From contig NZ_JAIVKM010000001.1 of NCBI RefSeq assembly GCF_020523985.1, positions 310,001-374,000 on the forward strand: 64,000 bases of DNA. Direction: 5' to 3'. The translations under genes were made by a program, and so were the position numbers. Positions within the stretch are counted from its first letter, which is position 1, and each line of letters opens with the position of its first letter. Origin of the DNA: Mangrovibacter yixingensis. Lineage in GTDB: Bacteria > Pseudomonadota > Gammaproteobacteria > Enterobacterales > Enterobacteriaceae. Shown here piece after piece: positions 41,483 to 49,150 of the stretch. Under the pieces are notes generated by a model. That model ran no database searches. It was not told the origin of the DNA and was given only the letters and a program-made list of their open reading frames with translations.

Positions 41483-43540
41483 ATGAATAAGTTTCCACCT
41501 TTGAGTTCAAAGGTCGCTACCTTATTGCATGGTGCCGACTATAATCCGGAACAGTGGGATAATTACCCCGATATTCTGGAAAAAGATATTGCCATGATGC
41601 AACAGGCAAAGTGCAATATTATGTCGGTGGGTATTTTCAGTTGGGCGAAGCTTGAGCCAAAAGAAGGTGAATACCAGTTTGGCTGGCTGGATAATGTGCT
41701 GGATAAACTATATGCCAGTGGTATATCCGTTTTTCTTGCCACCCCCAGTGGTGCCCGGCCTGCCTGGTTATCACAGGCTTACCCTCAGGTATTGCGGGTG
41801 GGGCGCGACAGGGTGCCAGCTCTGCATGGTGGCCGCCATAACCACTGCCTGACTTCACCCGTATACCGTGAAAAAGTTCGTCAGTTAAATACCCGTCTGG
41901 CTGAGCGGTACAGTCACCACCCGGGCGTTATTGGCTGGCATGTTTCCAATGAATACGGTGGAGAATGCCATTGTCCTGCTTGCCAGGCACGCTTTCGTGA
42001 ATGGCTGCAACAACGCTATTCGTCACTGGATGAGCTAAACCATGCCTGGTGGAGTACATTCTGGAGTCATACCTATACAGACTGGTCGCAGATCGAGTCT
42101 CCCGCACCCCAGGGCGAAGAGTCTGTTCATGGGCTGAACCTTGACTGGCGGCGGTTTACTACAGACCAGGTCGTTGATTTTTGCCGTAATGAAGTGGCAC
42201 CGCTCAAAGCGGCTAATGCGGCATTGCCAGTCACGACTAACTTCATGGAATATTTCTACGACTACGATTACTGGAAACTGGCGCAGGCCATCGATTTCAT
42301 TTCCTGGGATAGTTACCCCATGTGGCACCAGGATAAAGATGAGGCCACGCTGGCCTGTTATACCGCGATGTACCATGACCTGATGCGCACATTAAAACAG
42401 GGCAAGCCCTTTGTTTTAATGGAGTCAACACCCAGTGTGACTAACTGGCAGCCGACCAGTAAGCTCAAAAAACCGGGTATGCATATCCTTTCTTCACTGC
42501 AGGCTGTCGCTCATGGCGCGGATGCGGTGCAATATTTCCAGTGGCGTAAAAGCCGGGGTTCGGTAGAGAAATTCCATGGCGCCGTGGTGGATCACGTAGG
42601 GCATATTGATACCCGTGTTGGCCGTGAGGTCTGCAAACTGGGCGATATCCTTCAGCACCTTTCGCCGGTGGTTGGGTGCCGGGTTGAAGCACATGTTGCA
42701 ATTATTTTCGACTGGGAAAGCCGTTGGGCAATGGATAACGCCCAGGGGCCTCGTAACCTGGGGCTTGAATATGAGAAGACGGTTGCAGAGCATTACCGTC
42801 CATTTTGGGAGCAGGGAATCAGTGTTGACGTGATCAATGCTGATGCTAATTTATCCCAGTATCAGTTAGTTATAGCTCCGATGCTCTACATGGTTCGTGA
42901 TGGGTTTGCCAGCCGAGTGGAAGCCTTTGTTGAACAGGGTGGGCAATTTGTTGCTACGTACTGGAGTGGCATTGTTGACGAAAGTGACTTGTGCCATTTA
43001 GGCGGTTTCCCTGGCCCATTACGTAACGTGCTGGGGATTTGGGCTGAGGAGATTGACAGCCTGGCTGAAGGTGAAAGCAACCTGATTCAGGGGCTTGCCG
43101 GTAACGAGGCGGGCTTGCAGGGGCCGTATCGTGTTCGGCACTTGTGTGAGCTTATTAATACCGAAAGTGCCAGGCCACTGGCCTGTTATCGGGAAGATTT
43201 CTATGCAGGCAGGCCTGCGGTCACTGTGAATGCGTTTGGTCGGGGTAAAGCATGGTATATCGCATCGCGTAATGATCTGGCTTTCCAGCGTGATTTTTTC
43301 GGCAATATCATTGCTGAATCAGGCTTATGCGGGCCTCTGCCTGTGCCATTGCCGCCTGGTGTTACCGCACACCAACGCACAGACGGGGAACAGAATTACA
43401 TCTTCCTGGAAAACTACAGCGACAAACAGCATAACCTCGTCCTGCCACACGGGTATACCGATATGCTGACCGGGTTGCCGGTTTCTGGCCCGGTAAACCT
43501 GACAGCATGGGATTGCCGGGTACTCTCCTGCGCATGTTAG
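41483..43540 (+). CDS. ganB: GH42 beta-galactosidase, cytoplasmic exo-acting
   Basis: The 685-residue enzyme has no signal peptide and should act on imported galactooligosaccharides. Family GH42 is clear from HGADYNPEQWDNYP near the N-terminus, the acid/base Glu157 in WHVSNEYGGECHCPACQ, and the nucleophile Glu314 in FVLMESTPS. The CHCPAC cysteines are the zinc cluster of the family. The trimerisation domain and C-terminal beta domain follow. In Dickeya it is GanB; in Bacillus the homologue is GanA. It is the second beta-galactosidase of a different family within 12 kb of lacZ. Confidence 0.95.
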   Translation: MNKFPPLSSKVATLLHGADYNPEQWDNYPDILEKDIAMMQQAKCNIMSVGIFSWAKLEPKEGEYQFGWLDNVLDKLYASGISVFLATPSGARPAWLSQAYPQVLRVGRDRVPALHGGRHNHCLTSPVYREKVRQLNTRLAERYSHHPGVIGWHVSNEYGGECHCPACQARFREWLQQRYSSLDELNHAWWSTFWSHTYTDWSQIESPAPQGEESVHGLNLDWRRFTTDQVVDFCRNEVAPLKAANAALPVTTNFMEYFYDYDYWKLAQAIDFISWDSYPMWHQDKDEATLACYTAMYHDLMRTLKQGKPFVLMESTPSVTNWQPTSKLKKPGMHILSSLQAVAHGADAVQYFQWRKSRGSVEKFHGAVVDHVGHIDTRVGREVCKLGDILQHLSPVVGCRVEAHVAIIFDWESRWAMDNAQGPRNLGLEYEKTVAEHYRPFWEQGISVDVINADANLSQYQLVIAPMLYMVRDGFASRVEAFVEQGGQFVATYWSGIVDESDLCHLGGFPGPLRNVLGIWAEEIDSLAEGESNLIQGLAGNEAGLQGPYRVRHLCELINTESARPLACYREDFYAGRPAVTVNAFGRGKAWYIASRNDLAFQRDFFGNIIAESGLCGPLPVPLPPGVTAHQRTDGEQNYIFLENYSDKQHNLVLPHGYTDMLTGLPVSGPVNLTAWDCRVLSCAC

Positions 43541-43546
43541 TCATTG

Positions 43547-43575
43547 ATTCCCGCTGGCCTTTTGGGGGCGGGAAT
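43547..43575 (+). repeat. Hairpin within the gan operon, between ganB and the EIIB gene
   Basis: ATTCCCGC and GCGGGAAT pair across 13 bases. There is no T run, so it may lower downstream expression or protect upstream mRNA rather than terminate. Confidence 0.55.
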
Positions 43576-43662
43576 ATGCCCTTCTGATAGTGCCATCCTG
43601 CGCCCTGAATAGTGGGCGTGTTTTTATTTCTTTCCTGTAATTATCAGCATAAGGAACAGCCT

Positions 43663-43971
43663 ATGGTAAGCCTGAAATCCTTTCTCCAGTATTTTCGCCA
43701 TGAAGTGGAGTGTGCAATGAATGACACAGATAAAGCGCAGGCTGAACGTCTGGTCAGTGGCTTTGGTGGCCGGGATAATATCCGCCATATAGATGCCTGC
43801 CTGACACGCCTGCGGGTTACCGTGGCGCAGTTATCGCAGGTTGACTCACAGGCTCTGCAGAGCGAAGGCGCACTGGGTGTGATTATTATTGGTCACGAGG
43901 TTCATGCTATTTTCGGTACCCAGTCAGACAATTTGCGTCAACTTCTGGAAAAACATTTTTCACAGTTATGA
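43663..43971 (+). CDS. Orphan glucose-type PTS EIIB domain protein
   Basis: The ATG at 43663 behind AAGGA gives 102 residues. The whole protein is a single EIIB domain of the glucose family: the phosphorylation cysteine is Cys46 in HIDACLTRLRVTV, and the second half reads ALGVIIIGHEVHAIFGTQSDNLRQLLEKH, matching the PtsG-type IIB fold. No EIIC or EIIA gene is near, so it cannot be a complete transporter. It closes the gan operon just before a strong terminator, which suggests a sensory or regulatory role, for example linking PTS phosphorylation to galactan use. A decayed remnant of a transporter is the alternative, but the domain is intact. Confidence 0.85.
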   Translation: MVSLKSFLQYFRHEVECAMNDTDKAQAERLVSGFGGRDNIRHIDACLTRLRVTVAQLSQVDSQALQSEGALGVIIIGHEVHAIFGTQSDNLRQLLEKHFSQL

Positions 43972-43983
43972 TGGTTGTTAAGC

Positions 43984-44024
43984 AATAATAAAAAAGCTGG
44001 TCAGGTACCAGCTTTTTTATTATT
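43984..44024. terminator. Strong terminator of the gan operon
   Basis: Eighteen-base arms (43984-44001 and 44007-44024, containing AAAAAAGCTGGT) pair perfectly around CAGGT, giving long A and T runs on both sides. Confidence 0.92.
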
Positions 44025-44038
44025 TGCCAAAAAAATAA

Positions 44039-44060
44039 GGCAATCAAAATAATGATTGCC
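44039..44060 (-). terminator. Terminator of ganL
   Basis: GGCAATCA and TGATTGCC pair around six bases; on the minus strand the hairpin is followed by TTATTTTTTT, about 90 bases beyond the ganL stop. Confidence 0.75.
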
Positions 44061-44148
44061 CTAAAAAAACAATATGCAGTGGCTATGATGTCGGAGAAAA
44101 TAACATCAAAAAAAGAGATATAATGATGATGAATCTGTCAGGTAATGC

Positions 44149-45408
44149 TTACCACCAGGCTTCCACCTGCACACCATAGTTCCAGGTATCGCTGGCTGTA
44201 TTGTCGCGGAAGGTATCGCGTTTTTCGCCATCCGTCAGGTATGAAGCAAAAATACGCAACTCCGGGCGCGACATAAATTCAGGGCCATCCGCCAGTGCCA
44301 GAGCAATAGTGTATTTCTCGCCGCTTTGCTTGTAATTTGACCCATCGTTATATGTATCTTTTTGGTAAAAGGCACCCGCTTCACCAATCCCACGCACGTA
44401 GTTAGTGAATTGATACTGTGCACGGCCAACCAGCGAGACCATCCGGGTTTTATCTGTAGTGGCGGTAATATTGTTGGCTGAACCCCAGGTGAGCACATGG
44501 TTTATCGAGAAACGGTCAGTAATCGGAATCAGGCCCGTGTTGATAATACGGTAGCCCGTGGCGCTGCTGGTGTCATTCCACATGTCATACCAGCCACCAC
44601 CCTGCGAAACCATATTCTGCGCCAGGCCTTTGTTAGCATACTGCACTACCAACTTATTGTATCCGCCGAACATATCCTGGCTGATTTCACCTGTCAGCAT
44701 GACACCGTTATCTGCATCATATAACCCGCCATAGCTTTTCTGCTTGTTGGTTGGGTTAGGCATGGCGTAATCGATACCGACTTCCACCCAGGAACCCTGC
44801 CAAGGCTTTAAACCGGCATAACGTAAATCAAGGTAGTTGATGTTGACGTCATTATCATTGTCCACGCGGTAATCGACATCATTGGCATCACCCCTTATCC
44901 ATGCAAAGGAAACGGCGCCCGGGCCAACGCTGTAGTTTTCAATCCCGGCACCTGCTCCGGAAATGTTCCAGTATTTTGTATCAATAATATGCAGATCATG
45001 ACGCTGGTAGTAACGCTTGCCGCCCCAGATAACGGCATCTTTATCGCCAGGTACCAGACCTTTAATTTGCAGGTTTAACTGCCGTAAACCGAACTCTGCA
45101 TCATCGCCAATTGTGGTTTCATTGTCATCAGAACCATCAGAAACCATGCTGACCATACTGTCCAGGTAGAAGCTGACATCATTTTTTTTATACACTTCGG
45201 AACCCAGCTCAATCTCGCCATATGTATCTGTCTCATTACCCAAACGGCCGAGTTTGTTTTTCTGCCATTCCTGCATGCCTCCATCGCTGGAAACGCCTAT
45301 ACCAGAGCGCAAATAGCCGTGAAAATCGATAGCGTTGTCTGCCATCGCCCAGGTTGAAGTCAGCGCTGCTGTCAACGCGACAGTGAGTGTGCGTAGCGTC
45401 GTATTCAT
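44149..45408 (-). CDS. ganL: LamB-like porin for galactan oligosaccharides
   Basis: The 419-residue outer membrane protein has a signal peptide cleaved near AMA-D (residue 23) and the LamB/maltoporin start IDFHGYLRSGIGVSSDGGMQEW. Other family stretches are KRYYQRHDLHIIDTKYWNISGAGAGIEN and the aromatic C-terminal strand ending VEAWW recognised by BamA. By context it admits galactan fragments, as GanL does in Dickeya. It is transcribed toward the gan operon, alone, from a region shared with ganR. Confidence 0.92.
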   Translation of the reverse strand: MNTTLRTLTVALTAALTSTWAMADNAIDFHGYLRSGIGVSSDGGMQEWQKNKLGRLGNETDTYGEIELGSEVYKKNDVSFYLDSMVSMVSDGSDDNETTIGDDAEFGLRQLNLQIKGLVPGDKDAVIWGGKRYYQRHDLHIIDTKYWNISGAGAGIENYSVGPGAVSFAWIRGDANDVDYRVDNDNDVNINYLDLRYAGLKPWQGSWVEVGIDYAMPNPTNKQKSYGGLYDADNGVMLTGEISQDMFGGYNKLVVQYANKGLAQNMVSQGGGWYDMWNDTSSATGYRIINTGLIPITDRFSINHVLTWGSANNITATTDKTRMVSLVGRAQYQFTNYVRGIGEAGAFYQKDTYNDGSNYKQSGEKYTIALALADGPEFMSRPELRIFASYLTDGEKRDTFRDNTASDTWNYGVQVEAWW

Positions 45409-45432
45409 GATACCCTCTTATTGTTTGTATTA

Positions 45433-45580
45433 CGTTCACATAATCGATGTAATAAAATGCCTAATTATGATTTCTTTCAATTTTGAACAGGCGGTAATGT
45501 GATTTGACGCAAATAAAACAACTAGTTTTGTTATCACACGGTGAGGTTGCTCACATGTTTTTGTTATGTGAGCGTCTTAC
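45433..45580. promoter_or_regulatory. ganL/ganR divergent control region with LacI-type half sites
   Basis: CGTTCACATAATCG at 45433-45446 differs by one base from the element before lacZ. Further on, GCTCACAT (45549-45556) and ATGTGAGC (45566-45573) form a perfect eight-base dyad with a nine-base spacer. GTGAGCGTCTTAC at 45568-45580 matches the lacO1 core at 10 of 13 positions. These are the best candidates for GanR binding and autoregulation. Confidence 0.6.
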
Positions 45581-45674
45581 TTTTTTATTCTGTATCGGTG
45601 AGGCGGTTTTTCCTCAGGTATTTCAGACGGACGCCTGATACAATTTGATTAGTAGCCTACATGGAAATGGAAAG

Positions 45675-46748
45675 ATGAAGTCTAAAAGTGCGACATTAGA
45701 AGATGTTGCCCGGTATGCAGGCGTCTCATACCAGACGGTCTCCCGGGTTTTGAATAAATCAGCCAATGTGTCTGAAACTACGCGCCGTAAAGTGGAGGAA
45801 GCTATTGAGGCGCTGCGCTATGTACCTAATCGACTGGCGCAGCAATTGGTGGGGAAACAAAGTAATACGATTGGCCTGGTTACCACTTCACTGGCGTTAC
45901 ACGCCCCTTCGCAGGTGGCTGCAGCAGTGAAACGTTACGCAAATCAGGATGGGTATCAGGTGCTGATTTCCATGATCGATGAGAACGTAGAACAAAGTAT
46001 CCAGAGTGCTATTAATGAGCTGAAGTCTCAGTGGGTTGATAAAGTGATAATTAACGTGCCTCTGGAAAGCGAGAGTGCAGAAAAAATAGCTATTGAGAAC
46101 GATGATATTATTTGCCTGTTTCTGGATGTGGACCCATTTAGCTCTGTGTTTAACGTTTCGTTTAATCCAGCAGATGGTACCCGTGCCAGTGTGAAATATC
46201 TCTATGAACAGGGGCATCGTGATATTGCGATACTGGCGGGGCCAGCACATTCCGTGTCAGCGCGCTTACGTTTGAAATCCTGGTGCGAGACGCTGGACGG
46301 TTATGGACTAAACCCCGTGACAGTTCTGCATGGCGACTGGGATGCCCGTAGCGGGTACGCTGGTGCACTCCAGATGTTGCGTGAAACCCCTTCATTTTCT
46401 GCGGTACTGGTCGGTAATGATCAAATGGCGCTGGGTGTACTGAGTGCGTTCCATCAGCATCAACTGAGCATTCCTGGGCAGAAATCGGTGATTGGGTATG
46501 ATGATACTTGGGAAAGCTCATTCTTTTACCCTGCGTTGACCACAGTTTCTCTGGATTTAGATTTACAGGGTAAAGAAGCGGTGCGGCGTTTACTCAATGC
46601 GGGGCAGAAAGAAGACGGGCGTTCATCCTCTGTTCTTCCCGCAAAACTGGTGGTGCGTAACTCCACCGGGCCAAAGCAAGATGATACCCGTGATTTGCAG
46701 CAAATTGCCGATACACTGCGCCAGCTTGCACAGCAACTAAGCTCGTAG
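45675..46748 (+). CDS. ganR: LacI family repressor of the gan genes
   Basis: The 357-residue protein starts at ATG 45675, after GGAAATGGAAAG. The helix-turn-helix ATLEDVARYAGVSYQTVSRV, hinge region (RLAQQLVGKQ) and sugar-binding core are intact, and a leucine-rich tail (LQQIADTLRQLAQQL) suggests tetramer formation. The recognition helix YQTVSRV is identical to that of the LacI encoded at 29702, so the two probably read related operators. By analogy with Dickeya GanR it represses ganEFGAB, ganK and ganL until galactooligosaccharides appear. Confidence 0.92.
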   Translation: MKSKSATLEDVARYAGVSYQTVSRVLNKSANVSETTRRKVEEAIEALRYVPNRLAQQLVGKQSNTIGLVTTSLALHAPSQVAAAVKRYANQDGYQVLISMIDENVEQSIQSAINELKSQWVDKVIINVPLESESAEKIAIENDDIICLFLDVDPFSSVFNVSFNPADGTRASVKYLYEQGHRDIAILAGPAHSVSARLRLKSWCETLDGYGLNPVTVLHGDWDARSGYAGALQMLRETPSFSAVLVGNDQMALGVLSAFHQHQLSIPGQKSVIGYDDTWESSFFYPALTTVSLDLDLQGKEAVRRLLNAGQKEDGRSSSVLPAKLVVRNSTGPKQDDTRDLQQIADTLRQLAQQLSS

Positions 46749-46797
46749 CGAGCCAGGAGCCCGGAATGGAGTAGTTCAGAGAGGTTACTCTGCCGGG

Positions 46798-47262
46798 CTA
46801 CGACGCCTGTTTATCCAGACTATAAATATCGTAAAACGTCAGCATTTTTTTATTGACCAACATTTTTGCTAATAAATCTTTCTGCTGATGGCTGACATGT
46901 GAAGATGCCTGGATATCGCTTATCAGTTCTTCGGGAACAGCACGTGTGTTATACCACTCACCGTTATAACACACGCGAAAATCCAGTAGATCTATATCTT
47001 GATACCGGTAACGGGGATTAACATCGAAGAAGAAGAAACCATTGAGCAGGACAAAAAGCGCAACATGCAGCCAGACAAAATCCTGAAGTGTCGTGGATTT
47101 CACGACAACAACGAGGGTCGCTAACCATCCTGCGTACATGGCAACAAAAAGCCCCGGATAACGGCGAATAAAGCTAATACTAAAACGCGGGCGATTATCA
47201 CGTTTTTCGCTATGGTTCAGTTGCTCAATGGTATTGCTCAGCAGGCGCTGAATTTCCGTCAT
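46798..47262 (-). CDS. ylaC: YlaC family inner membrane protein
   Basis: The 154-residue protein has two membrane helices (about residues 36-55 and 62-80) flanked by cytoplasmic parts and the family stretch [31 protein letters not shown]. Its function is not known. The ATG at 47262 has AGAGG five bases before it, and that site lies inside a hairpin. E. coli maa, normally next, is absent. Confidence 0.92.
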   Translation of the reverse strand: MTEIQRLLSNTIEQLNHSEKRDNRPRFSISFIRRYPGLFVAMYAGWLATLVVVVKSTTLQDFVWLHVALFVLLNGFFFFDVNPRYRYQDIDLLDFRVCYNGEWYNTRAVPEELISDIQASSHVSHQQKDLLAKMLVNKKMLTFYDIYSLDKQAS

Positions 47263-47268
47263 ACAAGC

Positions 47269-47308
47269 CTCTACAGAAAAAATTCAGGAATACTCCTGAA
47301 TTGTAGAG
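47269..47308 (-). promoter_or_regulatory. ylaC leader hairpin covering the ribosome binding site
   Basis: On the minus strand the leader contains CTCTACA, AATTCAGGA, TCCTGAATT and TGTAGAG. Both pairs are perfect and nested. The last arm (complement of 47269-47275) overlaps the AGAGG ribosome binding site of ylaC. In the folded RNA the site would be paired, which suggests translational control, for example by temperature; that is inference. Confidence 0.6.
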
Positions 47309-47512
47309 TGGCTGAGCACGGTAACCCAGTAACAGATCCCCTGAAAATTTGCATAACAGTTGCGGGGGCAGGTAGGCAACACACAACAGCCAGTGCTACG
47401 TGGGATGTGAGTATAACCATACCGCCGGGAAACCGGTTTTTGAGCGATAACATAGAAGAACCGGGATTATGCTATCTGCAAGTTCTGAATTGTATTTGAA
47501 TCAGAAAGTCAC

Positions 47513-47734
47513 TTAGCGTACAAACTTCCATACTGAAGATGGGATTTTATCGTACAATTTATTCATCGTCAGTTCTGCAAGACGGTGATCTGCTGCTGAA
47601 TAAAATACTGCCAGTTCACTATCAGAAAGTTCATATTTATTTTTCTCAATAACTCTCTCGAGGGTATCGATGGTCTGGCAGCGCCTTAAACGCATCAAAT
47701 AATCAGTTTTGGTCAACGGTTTGGTGATAGACAT
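47513..47734 (-). CDS. hha: Hha, haemolysin expression modulator (H-NS partner, toxin-like)
   Basis: Hha is a small protein that binds H-NS and adjusts silencing of AT-rich genes; with TomB it behaves as a toxin-antitoxin-like pair. The 73 residues are almost identical to E. coli Hha, with one extra residue near the N-terminus (MSITKPL). Cys19 here corresponds to Cys18 of E. coli, the residue oxidised with the help of TomB. It lies 25 bases after tomB in one operon. Confidence 0.97.
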   Translation of the reverse strand: MSITKPLTKTDYLMRLRRCQTIDTLERVIEKNKYELSDSELAVFYSAADHRLAELTMNKLYDKIPSSVWKFVR

Positions 47735-47759
47735 AACTTTACCTTAAGAAATATTCTTA

Positions 47760-48134
47760 CTAACAGGAATGGCTGACGGGGTTTTCTTTAGTCACCGTTG
47801 AAAAACACCGAAACAGGTTAAGGCCTGTTCTGCGCCACTTCTGTAAATCTTTAGCATTAATGCTATAACTGCTGAACAACATAAAAGTGTCGTCCAGATA
47901 TTCATCTATTTTCTCTATCAAGTCACTATCGTCTTCGTACTTTAATTTGTAATTAAGTGCAAAGGTGGCGATATGCTCAATCAGGTCGTTCATCTGCAGG
48001 CTGGCTGGAGATGTAGGATCGTTAACCCAGGTCTGGGTACTGCCCTCGAGACTCGAGAGGCAATCATGATAAAGTGATTCACAGAGGAATTTGAGCTGTG
48101 CTATATCATGCCTTTTTGGCGAGTATTCGTCCAT
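47760..48134 (-). CDS. tomB: TomB, Hha antidote and biofilm modulator
   Basis: TomB relieves the toxicity of Hha and affects biofilm formation. The 124-residue helical protein begins MDEYSPKRHDIAQLKFLCESLYHDC, as in the family, and keeps the central YLDDTFMLFSSYSINAKDLQKWRR segment. hha follows directly, in the conserved tomB-hha order. A long non-coding stretch of about 1 kb lies upstream. Confidence 0.95.
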   Translation of the reverse strand: MDEYSPKRHDIAQLKFLCESLYHDCLSSLEGSTQTWVNDPTSPASLQMNDLIEHIATFALNYKLKYEDDSDLIEKIDEYLDDTFMLFSSYSINAKDLQKWRRTGLNLFRCFSTVTKENPVSHSC

Positions 48135-48941
48135 ATGATACCCCCTTATTATCGAAAATTTTCTGATAAATACAATACTTCGGGGCTTACAAAAGAGAGC
48201 AATTGAGTTTTACATCACCTGGTTAACGATTTAACTATAAGTCACACTTAAGTAATTTTCATCTTAATAGTGTGAAAAATTACAAATAATGAGAATGTCC
48301 TCGTGTAACACAGCTTTCCCAAAAAACAGATGATTTAAAACACCTTAGCCAAAGTAGGTAGTGCTTGCTTCTTTCATGTTCAATATACAGTCTGAATCTT
48401 GAGTAATTATGTTTTTGTTGTGAATTATAAATAATGTCGGAATAATCCTGGTTTTTTACTCACTCAAAATGACTATTGGACGTAACATTATCTTACCTGA
48501 CTATTTAGTCTAATTTTACCGCAATGGTTACATAAAACATAACCCGTGCCGCGCCCACTATGTCTTACAAACAACAGGCATCAGTAACACAGTGGTAAAG
48601 CAAGCAGACTAACGTAATGGCGAACAACTCAAGTAGCTATCTTTGTGCTTACCATGAAGCCCTGGCTTGTTGCTGCATTGCAACATGCAAACCTGGTATT
48701 TCTAAATATAGGCGTAAACAACACAATACTACCGGGGAAATATCGCGCAAAAATACCGCTAATTCATTTTCTCAGCAAGCAGCTGACTGTAACATAACAA
48801 GTATGTCAGGTGCGACTCATTGATGCATGTTCAGCGATTAATGGTAAAACGCCTACAGTTGTTGGCTGTTATGGGAACGAATCAAAAGCAGGAGCGGAGT
48901 AAACAGATGTGCTCAGCGAGCCAGAACGCGAGCTAAAAAAT

Positions 48942-48964
48942 AAAGGCCGCGCAGGGCGGCCTTT
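48942..48964. repeat. 23-base hairpin, copy A
   Basis: AAAGGCCGC and GCGGCCTTT pair around GCAGG. The identical 23 bases recur at 49106-49128, so the dispersed repeat between them is flanked by direct copies of this hairpin. Confidence 0.85.
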
Positions 48965-49095
48965 GAGTCTGATGATAAACCTCATGTCCGCATAGAACGA
49001 GCGGATGTCACCCAATAAAAAACCAGGAAAATCAATTTATTGATTTTCGGCTACTAACTAAAAAGAAGGAAAAACCACGCTTTTTCCTTCTTTTT
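48965..49095 (+). repeat. Dispersed repeat, copy 2 (long form)
   Basis: The 36-base block at 48965-49000 matches 23437-23472 with three differences. A 59-base middle section replaces the 13 bases of copy 1 and contains a perfect 22-bp palindrome (49027-49048, arms GAAAATCAAT and ATTGATTTTC). The final stem (49060-49074 with 49081-49095) is a perfect 15-bp pairing around CCACGC. One stem pair is A-T where copy 1 has G-C, a compensatory change. Confidence 0.8.
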
Positions 49096-49105
49096 CATCA
49101 ATGAT

Positions 49106-49128
49106 AAAGGCCGCGCAGGGCGGCCTTT
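49106..49128. terminator. 23-base hairpin, copy B, downstream of acrB
   Basis: It is identical to the hairpin at 48942-48964 and lies 22 bases after the acrB stop on the minus strand. It is probably the acrAB terminator, although a strong T run is missing. Confidence 0.65.
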
Positions 49129-49150
49129 ATAAGGAGTCACATGTTACAAC

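Larger units (their letters stand above)
48135..49150. other. 1-kb non-coding region between tomB and acrB
   Basis: Positions 48135-48540 are AT-rich and should hold the tomB-hha promoter. A small open frame at 48617-48823 shows no family features, and I do not call it. From 48942 to 49128 lies a dispersed repeat flanked by two identical hairpins, annotated separately. No RNA gene is recognised. Confidence 0.6.

Noticed and set aside
48617-48823. 68-residue open frame in the tomB-acrB gap
   Set aside because: Serine/cysteine-rich translation with no family resemblance and no clear ribosome binding site; kept as non-coding.
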